Assembly (NCBI RefSeq): GCF_000773975.1
Contig: NZ_JRUQ01000111.1
Location: 1 to 39,359 of the forward strand
Direction: 5' to 3'
DNA: 39,359 bases
From: Erwinia typographi
Lineage (GTDB): Bacteria > Pseudomonadota > Gammaproteobacteria > Enterobacterales > Enterobacteriaceae
Positions 7,562 to 15,782 of this stretch are shown piece after piece (the first letter of the stretch is position 1; each line of letters begins with the position of its first letter). The notes below the pieces were generated by a model, which worked only from the letters and a program-made list of their open reading frames with translations, ran no database searches and was not told the origin of the DNA. The position numbers and the translations under genes were made by a program.

Positions 7562-8640
7562 CAGGCACTCCTTGCAACTTTACGCGCCGCAACCTTCTCG
7601 CGCGTCAGAGGAATCAGTTCTTTGCCGTATTCCACCACGTCGTTCAGCGGATCGAAGCCGCGGATCAGCACGCTCTCAATCCCCAAATCGTAATATTTCA
7701 GCAGCGCGTCAGAAACCTGATCCGGCGTCCCTACCAGCGCGGTGGAGTTATAGCCGCCGCTGACCAGCTTAGCGATGCCGGTCCACAGCGAGCGGTCGAG
7801 ACGATCGCCTTCGTTCGCGGCCGCCAGAAGGCGTTCGGCGCCAACGCTTTGCGGTTTTGGCAGGCCGAAATCATGGCCTGACTCCTGTAGCTTCCTGCGG
7901 GCGATTTCACGGATATGCTCCGCTTTTTCCCAGGCTTCCTTTTCGGTGGCGGCAACGATCGGGCGGAATGAGATGTTAAAACCGATCTTGCGGCCCTGTC
8001 TGGCGGCCTCGGCCCGTACCGTACGTACCGTCTCTGCCGCGCCAGCCAGCGGTTCTCCCCACAGGGCGAACACGTCCGCATGGCGAGCCGCCACCTTAAT
8101 GGCTTCAGGCGAGGAGCCGCCAAAATAGATCGGCAGTCCCTGAACGGGCTTGATCGATGAGAAGGCTTGCTCAGTCTGAAAATAGTCGCCCTGATGATCG
8201 TAAGGCTGGTCAGAGGTCAGGCTCTGTCTCAGCACGCTAAGAAAATCATCGGTGCGCTCATAGCGCTGCGTTTTATTGAGAAAGTCGCCGTCGCGTCGTT
8301 GTTCAACGTCGCTGCCGCCGCTGATGATATGTACCGCCAGCCGGCCATCGGTGAGCTGATCGAGGGTGGCGAGCTTGCGGGCGGCGAGGGTAGGCGAAAC
8401 AAAGCCAGGTCGGTGTGCTAACAGGAATTTCAGCGTTGAAGTATTGGCCGCTGCGTGCGCCGTGACCAGAAAACCGTCCGGTTGATCTGACCAGTAACCT
8501 ACCAGCACCCGATCAAAACCGGCCTGCTCATGAGCACGAGCAAAATCCGCAATGTACTGTTTATTAAATAACGGGCCGCTGGCAGGAATGGTTTCGGACG
8601 CCAGGCGATGACCAATCATACCGAGAAATTGAATGCTCAT
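7561..8640 (-). CDS. SsuD-like FMNH2-dependent alkanesulfonate monooxygenase
   Basis: A 359-residue LLM-class flavin monooxygenase, first gene of the left operon. The bacterial luciferase-like barrel is recognisable from GFDRVLVGYWSD, AHRPGFVSPTLAARKLATLD and GRLAVHIISGGSD. SsuD-type enzymes cleave C-S bonds, releasing sulfite and an aldehyde, and need FMNH2 from a separate reductase; none is encoded here. The ATG at 8640 (MSIQFLGMIG) is chosen because TGGAG precedes it and the family starts there, 30 codons after an in-frame upstream start. The substrate is not known. Confidence 0.9.
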   Translation of the reverse strand: MSIQFLGMIGHRLASETIPASGPLFNKQYIADFARAHEQAGFDRVLVGYWSDQPDGFLVTAHAAANTSTLKFLLAHRPGFVSPTLAARKLATLDQLTDGRLAVHIISGGSDVEQRRDGDFLNKTQRYERTDDFLSVLRQSLTSDQPYDHQGDYFQTEQAFSSIKPVQGLPIYFGGSSPEAIKVAARHADVFALWGEPLAGAAETVRTVRAEAARQGRKIGFNISFRPIVAATEKEAWEKAEHIREIARRKLQESGHDFGLPKPQSVGAERLLAAANEGDRLDRSLWTGIAKLVSGGYNSTALVGTPDQVSDALLKYYDLGIESVLIRGFDPLNDVVEYGKELIPLTREKVAARKVARSA

Positions 8641-8800
8641 GGGGTTTTCTCCAGGTGAGGGCCGGTAAACGCCGGCGGAAAGAAAACCGTATAGTTGAAG
8701 AGAAGGCGTGTGAAATTCATAAATCTGCAAAGCTTTGCGTAAATTCGGCTATCGCTCAACCGTAAATATCCGCAGGTAAAGGTTCGTTCTTTATGCTAAT

Positions 8801-8830
8801 AATGCATTAATTATGCGCAATAAATGCATT
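8801..8830. promoter_or_regulatory. repeated palindrome in the divergent sulfur promoter
   Basis: AATGCATT occurs at 8801-8808 and again at 8823-8830. Their centres are 22 bases (two helical turns) apart in the 245-base gap between the two divergent operons. The surrounding DNA is A+T-rich. This could be an operator; the regulator (CysB, Cbl or another LysR protein) is not identifiable. Confidence 0.4.
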
Positions 8831-8885
8831 TAGGTTCTAAAAAAGCAGATGCTAGTCTCAGGTTTTCTTTATATTGAGACACCAG

Positions 8886-9806
8886 ATGAAATCGCACGCC
8901 TTCTCCGCTTTTACTTTACTTCTCGCCGCTTTCGCCTCGCCCGTGTGGTCCGCCGCTACGCTTTCTGTTGGCGATCAGCGTGGCAATGCGCGGGCTATCC
9001 TTGAAGCCGCTGGCGAGCTGAAAAACACGCCTTACACCCTGGACTGGCATGAATTTGCCAACGCCGCGCCGCTGCTTGAGGCGATGCGTGCCGGTTCAAT
9101 CGATGCCGGATCGGTCGGCGATGCGCCGTTAACGTTTGCCGTTGCCGCCGGGCTGGATGCCAAAGGTATTCTCGCCACCCGCTATGCCGGTAATGCGATC
9201 GTGGTGAAAAAGGGCAGCCCCATTCGCAGCGTGAAGGATCTACAGGGAAAACGTATCGCTACGGTCAAAGGCTCGTCCGGTCATAATCTCGCACTCCAGG
9301 CGCTGCATAAGGCTGGCGTCGATCCTAAAGCGGTCAACTTTGTTTTCACTACGCCAGCGGAGGCCACGCTGGTACTGGATCAGGGCGGTGTCGATGCCGT
9401 TTCTACCTGGGAACCTTACGTCTCCTTCGCCACGCATCAGTCCGGCGCGCAGATCCTGGCCGATGGCAAAGCTTACCCGGCACTGAACTACCTGGTCGCC
9501 AGCAACAGCGCGATTGCCAGTAAAAAAGCCGAGCTGGCCGACTTCAGCCAGCGGCTGACCCGCGCCAGAGCCTGGGGAGAGCAGCACCCTGAGGAGTACG
9601 CCGCTGCCATCAGCAAGCTGTTGCGCATTCCGCAGGATGTGGCGCTGGCAAAGGTGAAACGTGAAATTAATACCGTCGACAGTGATTCTGCCGAGGTGTT
9701 GGCTATACAGCAAAATACCGCTGACTTTTACGTTAAAAATGGATTGATTCCTAAACCGCTCAAGGCAGCGTCATTTATCGATCTCAGCCTGTCGCAGGGG
9801 AAATAG
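8886..9806 (+). CDS. second sulfonate-type substrate-binding protein
   Basis: 306 residues with a signal peptide ending near VWSAA. It shares the architecture of the binding protein in the divergent operon: MRAGSIDAGSVGDAPLTF, SVKDLQGKRIATVKGSSGHN and GVDAVSTWEPYV. The two are clearly paralogous but well diverged, which suggests different ligands. The ATG at 8886 gives a better signal peptide than the TTG at 8874, and GAGA lies just upstream. No permease or ATPase follows. The next gene begins one base after the stop. Confidence 0.9.
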   Translation: MKSHAFSAFTLLLAAFASPVWSAATLSVGDQRGNARAILEAAGELKNTPYTLDWHEFANAAPLLEAMRAGSIDAGSVGDAPLTFAVAAGLDAKGILATRYAGNAIVVKKGSPIRSVKDLQGKRIATVKGSSGHNLALQALHKAGVDPKAVNFVFTTPAEATLVLDQGGVDAVSTWEPYVSFATHQSGAQILADGKAYPALNYLVASNSAIASKKAELADFSQRLTRARAWGEQHPEEYAAAISKLLRIPQDVALAKVKREINTVDSDSAEVLAIQQNTADFYVKNGLIPKPLKAASFIDLSLSQGK

Positions 9807-9807
9807 T

Positions 9808-11121
9808 ATGCATCTCGCGCTCTATCTCAGCGATACCGGTTTACATGCAGGCGGCTGGCGTCATCCTGAGGCCGAAAACCACGATCCGATGAAGGTCGAA
9901 ACCTGGCTGAATCTGGTGAAAAAAGCCGAGCAGGCAAAGTTTGATTTTGCTTTTATCGCCGACAAACTGTCGATTGATGATATCTACGGTAACGATATCG
10001 CCAGTACCGTGCAGTCGCGTCCTGGCTATGCCCGGCCGGAACCGATGGCGCTGTTGACCGCCCTGAGCCTGTTTACCCAGCGTATTGGGCTGGGCGGCAC
10101 CTTATCGACCACCTACGGTGAGCCTTTCCATGTCGCTCGCATTATCGCGACGCTCGATCATTTCAGCGCCGGGCGCATGGCGTGGAATGCGGTGACCTCG
10201 ACTAACGACGGGGAAGCGCGAAATTTCAGTCAGCAGCAGCACCCTGGTCATCTCGCCCGCTATCAGCGCGCCGCCGAGTTTATTGACGTGGTTCATCGGC
10301 TGCTCGCCAGCTGGCAGCCCAATGCGCTGGTTGCGGATAAGCACAGCGGCATCTATGTAGACCCGGAGAAGGTGAGCTACACCCATTTTCAGGGAGAGCA
10401 TTTTCAGGTTAAGGGGCCGCTGACCGTTGCCGCTTCGCCACAGGGCAGGCCGGTGCAGATCCTGGCCGGCGTATCCGACGATTTCAGAAAAGTGGCGACC
10501 AGGGTCGCGGAGGTGATTTTTACCGTCCAGCCTGAACGGGAGCGAGCGCAGCAGTTTTATCAGCAGTTTAAGCAGGAGATGGTTGCGCAGGGCCGCGCGC
10601 CGCAGGACTGTAAAATTCTGCCGGGGATTATGCCGATTGTCGGCGCTACCCAGCAGGAGGCGGAAGAGAAGCGCCGCCAGCTGGATGAGCTGGTTAACCC
10701 GCTGGCCGGGCTGAGCTTTATGTCAGCCAGCATGAATTACGATCTGTCTCAGCACGATCCAGATGCGCTGTTTCCCGATATTTTTGACAAAATCAGCGGC
10801 AGCAAAGGCCGCTTCGGCTATGTGATTTCCCAGGCTCGCAAAGAGAAGAAGACCCTGGCCGAGGTGGCGAAAACCTATGCCGCCAGCGCGTCGTTCCGGG
10901 TGATTGCCGGCACGCCAGAGCAGATTGCCGCTGAAATGATTGCCTGGGTGGAAAACAAAGCCTGCGACGGCTTTGTCCTGATGCCTGCCGATATGCCCGC
11001 ATCGCTGAATAATTTTGCCGACTACGTTATCCCTGAGTTGCAGAAGCGCGGCGCGTTCAGGAGTGACTATCAGGGACAGACGCTGCGTGAGCATCTTGAA
11101 CTGCCTGCCGTTTATGGATAA
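9808..11121 (+). CDS. NtaA/SnaA/DmoA-family FMN-dependent monooxygenase
   Basis: A 437-residue flavin-dependent monooxygenase of the nitrilotriacetate/dibenzothiophene/dimethylsulfide branch. Signatures include ADKLSIDDIYG near residue 51, a long ARPEPMALLTALSLFTQ helix, STTYGEPFHVARIIATLDH, and GRMAWNAVTSTND. Members oxidise sulfur or nitrogen compounds with FMNH2 supplied by a partner reductase. It is one base after the binding-protein stop, so they are cotranscribed. With the SsuD-like enzyme opposite, the locus has two unrelated C-S bond chemistries. Exact substrate not assigned. Confidence 0.9.
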   Translation: MHLALYLSDTGLHAGGWRHPEAENHDPMKVETWLNLVKKAEQAKFDFAFIADKLSIDDIYGNDIASTVQSRPGYARPEPMALLTALSLFTQRIGLGGTLSTTYGEPFHVARIIATLDHFSAGRMAWNAVTSTNDGEARNFSQQQHPGHLARYQRAAEFIDVVHRLLASWQPNALVADKHSGIYVDPEKVSYTHFQGEHFQVKGPLTVAASPQGRPVQILAGVSDDFRKVATRVAEVIFTVQPERERAQQFYQQFKQEMVAQGRAPQDCKILPGIMPIVGATQQEAEEKRRQLDELVNPLAGLSFMSASMNYDLSQHDPDALFPDIFDKISGSKGRFGYVISQARKEKKTLAEVAKTYAASASFRVIAGTPEQIAAEMIAWVENKACDGFVLMPADMPASLNNFADYVIPELQKRGAFRSDYQGQTLREHLELPAVYG

Positions 11122-11127
11122 AAAAAA

Positions 11128-11156
11128 GGCGAACCTGCTACAGGCTCGCCTTTTTT
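11128..11156. terminator. bidirectional terminator monooxygenase/nupC
   Basis: GGCGAACCTG / CAGGCTCGCC pair with one internal A-C mismatch around loop CTA. There are seven As before and six Ts after, so it serves both convergent genes. Confidence 0.9.
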
Positions 11157-11168
11157 CGTCAGGGCCGA

Positions 11169-12359
11169 TTACCAGGCCAGCACTAAACCGGCAATCGAAG
11201 CGGACAGCACGCTGACCAGGGTTGAACCGTACAGCAGTTTCAGGCCGAAGCGGGAAACCACGTTACCCTGCTCTTCATGCAGGCCCTTAATCGCCCCTGC
11301 CACAATCCCGATGGAGGAGAAGTTAGCAAAGGAGACCAGGAACACCGACAGGATGCCTACGCCGCGCGGCGACAGTTCGGTCGCCACTTTTTGCAGGTCC
11401 ATCATGGCGACAAACTCGTTGGAAACCAGTTTGGTGGCCATGATGCTGCCCACTTTCAGCGCTTCGTTAGCCGGTACGCCCATTACCCAGGCAAACGGGT
11501 AGAAGACATAGCCCAGCACGCCCTGGAAGCTGATGCCGAAGATGAAATCAAACAGCGCGTTAATGGCGGAAATCAGCGCGATAAAGCCGATCAGCATCGC
11601 CGCCACAATCACCGCCACTTTGAAACCGGCGAGGATATATTCGCCCAACATTTCAAAGAAGCTCTGCCCTTTGTGCAGGTCGCTCAGCGTCAGTTCTTCT
11701 TCGTTGTCGACTTTATACGGGTTAATGATCGACAGCACGATAAAGGTACTGAACATGTTCAACACCAGCGCGGCCACCACGTATTTTGGGTCAATCATGG
11801 TCATGTAGGCACCGACAATAGACATCGATACGGTAGACATCGCCGTTGCCGCCATGGTGTACATGCGGCGCTGCGACATTTTCCCAAGGATATCTTTGTA
11901 GGCAATAAAGTTCTCTGACTGACCTAAAATCAGCGAGCTCACGGCGTTAAACGATTCCAGTTTGCCCATGCCGTTGATTTTTGACAGCACCGTACCGATA
12001 GCTTTGATCACAATCGGCAGGATGCGGAAGTGCTGGAGAATCCCGATCAGTGCAGAAATAAACACGATAGGGCACAGCACGTTGAGCCAGAAGAACGCCA
12101 GGCCTTTGTCGTTCATATTGCCGAAAACAAAATTGGTTCCCTGCGCGGCATAGCTCAGCAGTTTGTCGAACAGACCTGCAAATCCCTTAACAAATCCAAG
12201 TCCAGCTTCTGAGTTAAGGAAGAACCACGCAAGCAGCACTTCGATAACCAGAAGTTGTATAATAAAACGTACGCGGATGTTTTTCCGATCGGTACTGACC
12301 AGCAGGGCCAGTACGGCTACCATCACCAGCGCCAAAGCAAAATGAAAAATGCCTGACAT
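11169..12359 (-). CDS. nupC: nucleoside:H+ symporter NupC
   Basis: A 396-residue inner-membrane concentrative nucleoside transporter, closely similar to E. coli NupC along its length. Recognisable stretches are GMGKLESFNAVSSLILGQSE, TMAATAMSTVSMSIVGAYM and VSNEFVAMMDLQK. It imports pyrimidine nucleosides and adenosine. The ATG at 12359 (MSGIFHFALAL) has GGAG six bases upstream and matches the family start; an in-frame opening 13 codons earlier is not needed. It is divergent from mntH, as in E. coli. I could not place a convincing CRP or CytR site. Confidence 0.96.
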   Translation of the reverse strand: MSGIFHFALALVMVAVLALLVSTDRKNIRVRFIIQLLVIEVLLAWFFLNSEAGLGFVKGFAGLFDKLLSYAAQGTNFVFGNMNDKGLAFFWLNVLCPIVFISALIGILQHFRILPIVIKAIGTVLSKINGMGKLESFNAVSSLILGQSENFIAYKDILGKMSQRRMYTMAATAMSTVSMSIVGAYMTMIDPKYVVAALVLNMFSTFIVLSIINPYKVDNEEELTLSDLHKGQSFFEMLGEYILAGFKVAVIVAAMLIGFIALISAINALFDFIFGISFQGVLGYVFYPFAWVMGVPANEALKVGSIMATKLVSNEFVAMMDLQKVATELSPRGVGILSVFLVSFANFSSIGIVAGAIKGLHEEQGNVVSRFGLKLLYGSTLVSVLSASIAGLVLAW

Positions 12360-12595
12360 GTATGCTCCATTTTTGAAGGATGTTATATTTCGCTGCACAT
12401 TCTATGTAACAAGAAGCCGAAAAACGAGACCTGGAACACAATATAACAATTACCTATCACCGTTCCCGACGGAACCATTCGCCCGATCACATCCTGATAC
12501 TGTTTAAAAAAACACCCCACCCAGTGAAAGGGTATGCTTTTATTGTCGCACAAAAAGTGATTGCTCAATTTTTAGCTATAGGGTAGTTTGGTTTT

Positions 12596-12619
12596 AAGGT
12601 ATAGCCATTGCTATATTTC
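12596..12619 (+). promoter_or_regulatory. MntR box upstream of mntH
   Basis: TATAGC-CATT-GCTATA with A/T-rich ends reproduces the E. coli mntH MntR palindrome (half sites ATAGC and GCTAT, four-base spacer). It predicts repression of mntH by Mn2+-MntR. Confidence 0.8.
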
Positions 12620-12661
12620 TTAGTACTGGCTATCAGAGCGATAACTGAAACCCATTCAAAT

Positions 12662-12680
12662 GCGCTTGATAATCATTATC
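12662..12680 (+). promoter_or_regulatory. Fur box upstream of mntH
   Basis: GCGCTTGATAATCATTATC agrees with the 19-base Fur consensus at 15 of 19 positions and contains the perfect core GATAAT-C-ATTATC. E. coli mntH is also Fur-regulated. Confidence 0.8.
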
Positions 12681-12726
12681 ATTTAAAAGACAATGATCTC
12701 ATCAGGGTTTTAGCAGGGGTACAACA

Positions 12727-13965
12727 ATGTTTGAAGGCCGCACAGTAGAGCAAACGATTCGCGGGTCGCGCAAAATCAAATTTGCGTTGATGGGGCCTGC
12801 ATTTATCGCGGCTATTGGCTATATCGACCCTGGTAACTTTGCCACCAATATTCAGGCGGGCGCTTCCTATGGCTATAAACTGCTGTGGGTGGTGGTCTGG
12901 GCTAACGTGATGGCGATGGTAATCCAGCTGATGTCAGCCAAGCTGGGAATTGCGACCGGTAAAAACCTTGCTGAGCATATCCGCGATCGTTTCCCTCGTC
13001 CTGCCGTCTGGTTTTACTGGGTGCAGGCGGAAATTATCGCCATGGCGACCGATCTCGCGGAGTTTATCGGCGCGGCGATTGGCTTCAAGCTGATTTTCGG
13101 CGTCAGCCTGCTACAGGGCGCGGTGCTGACCGGCGTGGCCACTTTCCTGATCCTGATGCTGCAAAGCCGGGGGCAAAAGCCGCTGGAGCTGGTGATTGGC
13201 GGGCTGCTGCTGTTTGTGGCGGCGGCGTACGTGATTGAACTGTTTTTCTCCCAGCCGAAAATCGCCGATCTGGTTCAGGGGCTGGCGGTGCCGTCGCTGC
13301 CCACTGCCGATGCGGTGCTGCTGGCGGCTGGCGTGCTGGGGGCCACTATTATGCCCCATGTGATTTATCTGCACTCTTCGCTGACGCAAAGCCCGGACGG
13401 CGGCTCGCGCGAGCAGCGCTACTCCTCTACCAAGCTGGACGTGGCGATAGCCATGACCATCGCTGGCTTCGTCAATCTGGCTATGATGGCGACGGCGGCG
13501 GCGGCCTTTCACTTTAGCGGACACACCGGTATTGCCGATCTGGATCAAGCCTATCTGACGCTGGATCCATTGCTGGGCCGCGCGGCCGCGATGGTGTTTG
13601 GGCTTAGCCTGCTGGCGGCTGGCATATCGTCCACCGTGGTGGGAACCATGGCGGGGCAGGTTGTTATGCAGGGCTTTATTCACGTCCGCATTCCGTTACT
13701 GGTTCGCCGGGTTATCACCATGCTGCCCTCTTTTATCGTGATAATGGCAGGCTGGGAGCCAACGCGTATCCTGGTGATGAGCCAGGTCCTGCTGAGCTTC
13801 GGCATTGCGCTGGCGCTGGTGCCGCTGCTGGCTTTCACCGGTAACCGCGAGCTGATGGGGGATATGGTGAATCCTCCCCTGATGCAGTGGATAGGTAAGG
13901 CGATCGTGCTGGTGGTGGTGGCGTTGAATCTCTACCTGCTGGTCGCCATGGCGCTCGGGCTGTAA
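12727..13965 (+). CDS. mntH: Mn2+/H+ symporter MntH (Nramp)
   Basis: A 412-residue proton-coupled manganese transporter of the inner membrane, the same length as E. coli MntH. The metal-binding DPGN motif is at residues 34-37 and the second one, MPHVIYLHSS, near residue 210. About eleven membrane segments are seen. AGGGG precedes the ATG at a good distance. Regulation by MntR and Fur is predicted from the boxes upstream. It ends at a terminator shared with ypeC. Confidence 0.97.
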   Translation: MFEGRTVEQTIRGSRKIKFALMGPAFIAAIGYIDPGNFATNIQAGASYGYKLLWVVVWANVMAMVIQLMSAKLGIATGKNLAEHIRDRFPRPAVWFYWVQAEIIAMATDLAEFIGAAIGFKLIFGVSLLQGAVLTGVATFLILMLQSRGQKPLELVIGGLLLFVAAAYVIELFFSQPKIADLVQGLAVPSLPTADAVLLAAGVLGATIMPHVIYLHSSLTQSPDGGSREQRYSSTKLDVAIAMTIAGFVNLAMMATAAAAFHFSGHTGIADLDQAYLTLDPLLGRAAAMVFGLSLLAAGISSTVVGTMAGQVVMQGFIHVRIPLLVRRVITMLPSFIVIMAGWEPTRILVMSQVLLSFGIALALVPLLAFTGNRELMGDMVNPPLMQWIGKAIVLVVVALNLYLLVAMALGL

Positions 13966-14020
13966 ATCAGCGTCAGCAGGCGTAGCGCTTGAGATGAAAT
14001 AAGTTTGTCCAGTGCGAAAT

Positions 14021-14049
14021 AAAAAAGCCGACCACAGGGTCGGCTTTTT
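14021..14049. terminator. bidirectional terminator mntH/ypeC
   Basis: AAAAGCCGACC, loop ACAG, GGTCGGCTTTTT: an 11-base-pair stem with an A run before and T run after, placed between convergent genes. Confidence 0.93.
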
Positions 14050-14052
14050 CGA

Positions 14053-14430
14053 TCAGTGATGGCGATCTCTCTCATGATGGCGTTCCCACTCATGACGGCG
14101 GTACTCGCGGTCATGCCTGCGGCGTTCGTACTCCCGCTCCCGCTCATAACGGCGCTGGCGTTCCCACTGCTGGTGGCGGCGCATCTCTTCGTGACGTCGC
14201 CACTGCTCGTGTCGCCACCAGCGACCTTCGTCATAGCGGTAATTGCGGTGCCAGTAACGATCGTCGCGCCAGCGTCCGCCATCCCAGTAGTAACCGCGCG
14301 GGTCGCGGTCGCCAATGTGCAGAGTAACGCCAGGCGCCAGGGTGATTCTGGCGCTGTCGGCTTGCGCTGTGTGCATCGCCAACGGGGATAAACTTGCCAG
14401 CAAAGCGGCAACAAGTAATAAACGTTTCAT
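14053..14430 (-). CDS. ypeC: YpeC-like exported protein (DUF2502)
   Basis: 125 residues with a cleavable signal peptide (to about AQA-DS). It has the DUF2502 core ITLAPGVTLHIGDRDPRGYYW followed by WRDDRYWHRNYRY. The C-terminal half is extremely rich in Arg, His and Glu in REYERRR-type runs, and is longer than in E. coli YpeC. A periplasmic location is expected; the function is unknown. Its position next to mntH and its strong AGGAG ribosome site support the call. The His-rich tail could bind metal, but that is only a guess. Confidence 0.88.
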   Translation of the reverse strand: MKRLLLVAALLASLSPLAMHTAQADSARITLAPGVTLHIGDRDPRGYYWDGGRWRDDRYWHRNYRYDEGRWWRHEQWRRHEEMRRHQQWERQRRYEREREYERRRHDREYRRHEWERHHERDRHH

Positions 14431-14556
14431 CGGATCTCCTTATCAACGGTTTTACTGCTCCGTTGTGTTGCCAACATTATAAAGAGTTCACTGCCGTTGC
14501 GCCTGGGGGAATCTGAAAAGCTGGGTAAAGGTGGGATTTGAGATTTATCTATAAAT

Positions 14557-14577
14557 CCCGCCGCAGGAGGCGGCGGG
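14557..14577 (-). terminator. terminator of the aldo/keto reductase gene
   Basis: CCCGCCG and CGGCGGG form a 7-base-pair GC stem around a 7-base loop. It is 8 bases after the stop, with ATTTATAG following on the minus strand. Confidence 0.7.
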
Positions 14578-14584
14578 ACGGAGA

Positions 14585-15574
14585 TTAGCCAAGAATGCGG
14601 CTGATTTTATCCAGTTCGGCCTGGCTGAACTCACGCTGTTGCAGCATACCCACCGCATCGTCAATCTGGCTGGTTTTGCTGGCGCCGATCAGCACTGAGG
14701 TCACCCGGTTTTCACGCAGGACCCAGGCCAGCGCCATCTGAGAAAGCTTCTGTCCGCGCTGGAGCGCGAGCGCGTTAAGCTGCCTGACTTTCTCCATTTT
14801 TTCCGGCGTCAGCTGGTCGCCGCTGAGGAACTTGCTGCCGCTGGCGGCGCGCGAATCCTCAGGAATGCCGTTAAGATAACGATCGGTCAGGACGCCGCCG
14901 GCTAAGGGAGAGAAGGCGATGCTGCCAACGCCCTCTTTAATCAGCACGTCGAGCAGGCCATTGTCCGGCGTGCGTTCGAACATCGAGTATTTTGGCTGAT
15001 GGATCAGGCAAGGCGTGCCCAGCTGCTTGAGAATGCCAATGGCTTCGGCCGCCAGCGCTGCCGGATAGTTAGAGAGCGCGATATACAGCGCCTTTCCCTG
15101 GCGCACGATATGGTCCAGCGCGCTCATGGTCTCTTCCAGCGGGGTTTCCGGGTCCGGGCGGTGGTGATAAAAAATATCCACATAGTCCAGCCCCATGCGC
15201 TTAAGGCTCTGATTAAGGCTGGCAATCAGATACTTGCGGGATCCCCAGTCGCCATAGGGACCCTCCCACATGGTGTAGCCCGCTTTAGAAGAGATAATCA
15301 GCTCATCGCGGTAGGGCGCGAAGTCTTCCCGTAGGATGCGGCCAAAGTTTTCCTCGGCGGAGCCCGGCGGTGGGCCATAGTTATTGGCCAGATCGAAGTG
15401 GGTGATACCGTTATCAAAAGCATGGCGCAGCAGCTCACGGCTGTTTTCCACGCGGGTGCTGTCGCCGAAGTTGTGCCACAGGCCCAGCGAAATGGCGGGC
15501 AGTTTCAGGCCGCTTCGTCCACAGCGGTGGTAGGTCATTTTTTGATAACGTTCTGCATCTGCCTGATAAACCAT
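14585..15574 (-). CDS. aldo/keto reductase, YghZ-like
   Basis: 329 residues, an NADPH-dependent (beta/alpha)8 reductase of the AKR14 (YghZ, glyceraldehyde-3-phosphate reductase) group. The catalytic tetrad is visible as D61, Y66, K97 and H137/H138 (HFDLANNYGPPPGSAEENFG, SSKAGY, FYHHRPD). The NADP-binding end is SVLIGASKTSQI. E. coli YghZ acts on L-glyceraldehyde 3-phosphate and methylglyoxal; this protein is a diverged relative, so the substrate is uncertain. AGGA lies before the ATG. It is divergent from ipdC, and the 208-base gap holds both promoters. Confidence 0.9.
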   Translation of the reverse strand: MVYQADAERYQKMTYHRCGRSGLKLPAISLGLWHNFGDSTRVENSRELLRHAFDNGITHFDLANNYGPPPGSAEENFGRILREDFAPYRDELIISSKAGYTMWEGPYGDWGSRKYLIASLNQSLKRMGLDYVDIFYHHRPDPETPLEETMSALDHIVRQGKALYIALSNYPAALAAEAIGILKQLGTPCLIHQPKYSMFERTPDNGLLDVLIKEGVGSIAFSPLAGGVLTDRYLNGIPEDSRAASGSKFLSGDQLTPEKMEKVRQLNALALQRGQKLSQMALAWVLRENRVTSVLIGASKTSQIDDAVGMLQQREFSQAELDKISRILG

Positions 15575-15621
15575 GAATAAATCCTGTTCAGTGGGGGATG
15601 GTTTCCGTATAGAGCATAGCA

Positions 15622-15637
15622 GTGTATACGGTTACAC
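15622..15637. promoter_or_regulatory. palindrome in the akr-ipdC divergent region
   Basis: GTGTATACGGTTACAC is an inverted repeat (GTGTA-n6-TACAC). It resembles a TyrR box in its ends, but the spacing is four bases too short for the TGTAAA-n6-TTTACA consensus. The cognate regulator is unknown. Confidence 0.45.
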
Positions 15638-15782
15638 CGAACCTGTTCGCGCGAAAGATCAAAACTTGGAGAAAATTCCGAAGCGTAACGCCGGGTTGCC
15701 AGTTGGCCGCAGGAAAGTCGCTAACGTGGTGAACAATATCGACAATACTCAAGTAAACGCACCTTTAACTGAGAGGAAATCC

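Larger units (their letters stand above)
12360..12726. other. divergent nupC-mntH control region
   Basis: 367 bases without a gene. The mntH side contains the MntR and Fur boxes listed separately. The nupC side is A+T-rich with an inverted repeat GGTTCC/GGAACG-like element near 12462-12477, but no operator I can name. The nupC and mntH promoters must both be here. Confidence 0.6.

Noticed and set aside
15622..15637. TyrR box before ipdC
   Set aside because: The half sites resemble TyrR, but the conserved G and C are four bases too close, so the name was withheld.
15573..15782. 70-codon N-terminal extension of ipdC
   Set aside because: A strong ribosome site and the family start are at 15783; the extension covers the promoter region.
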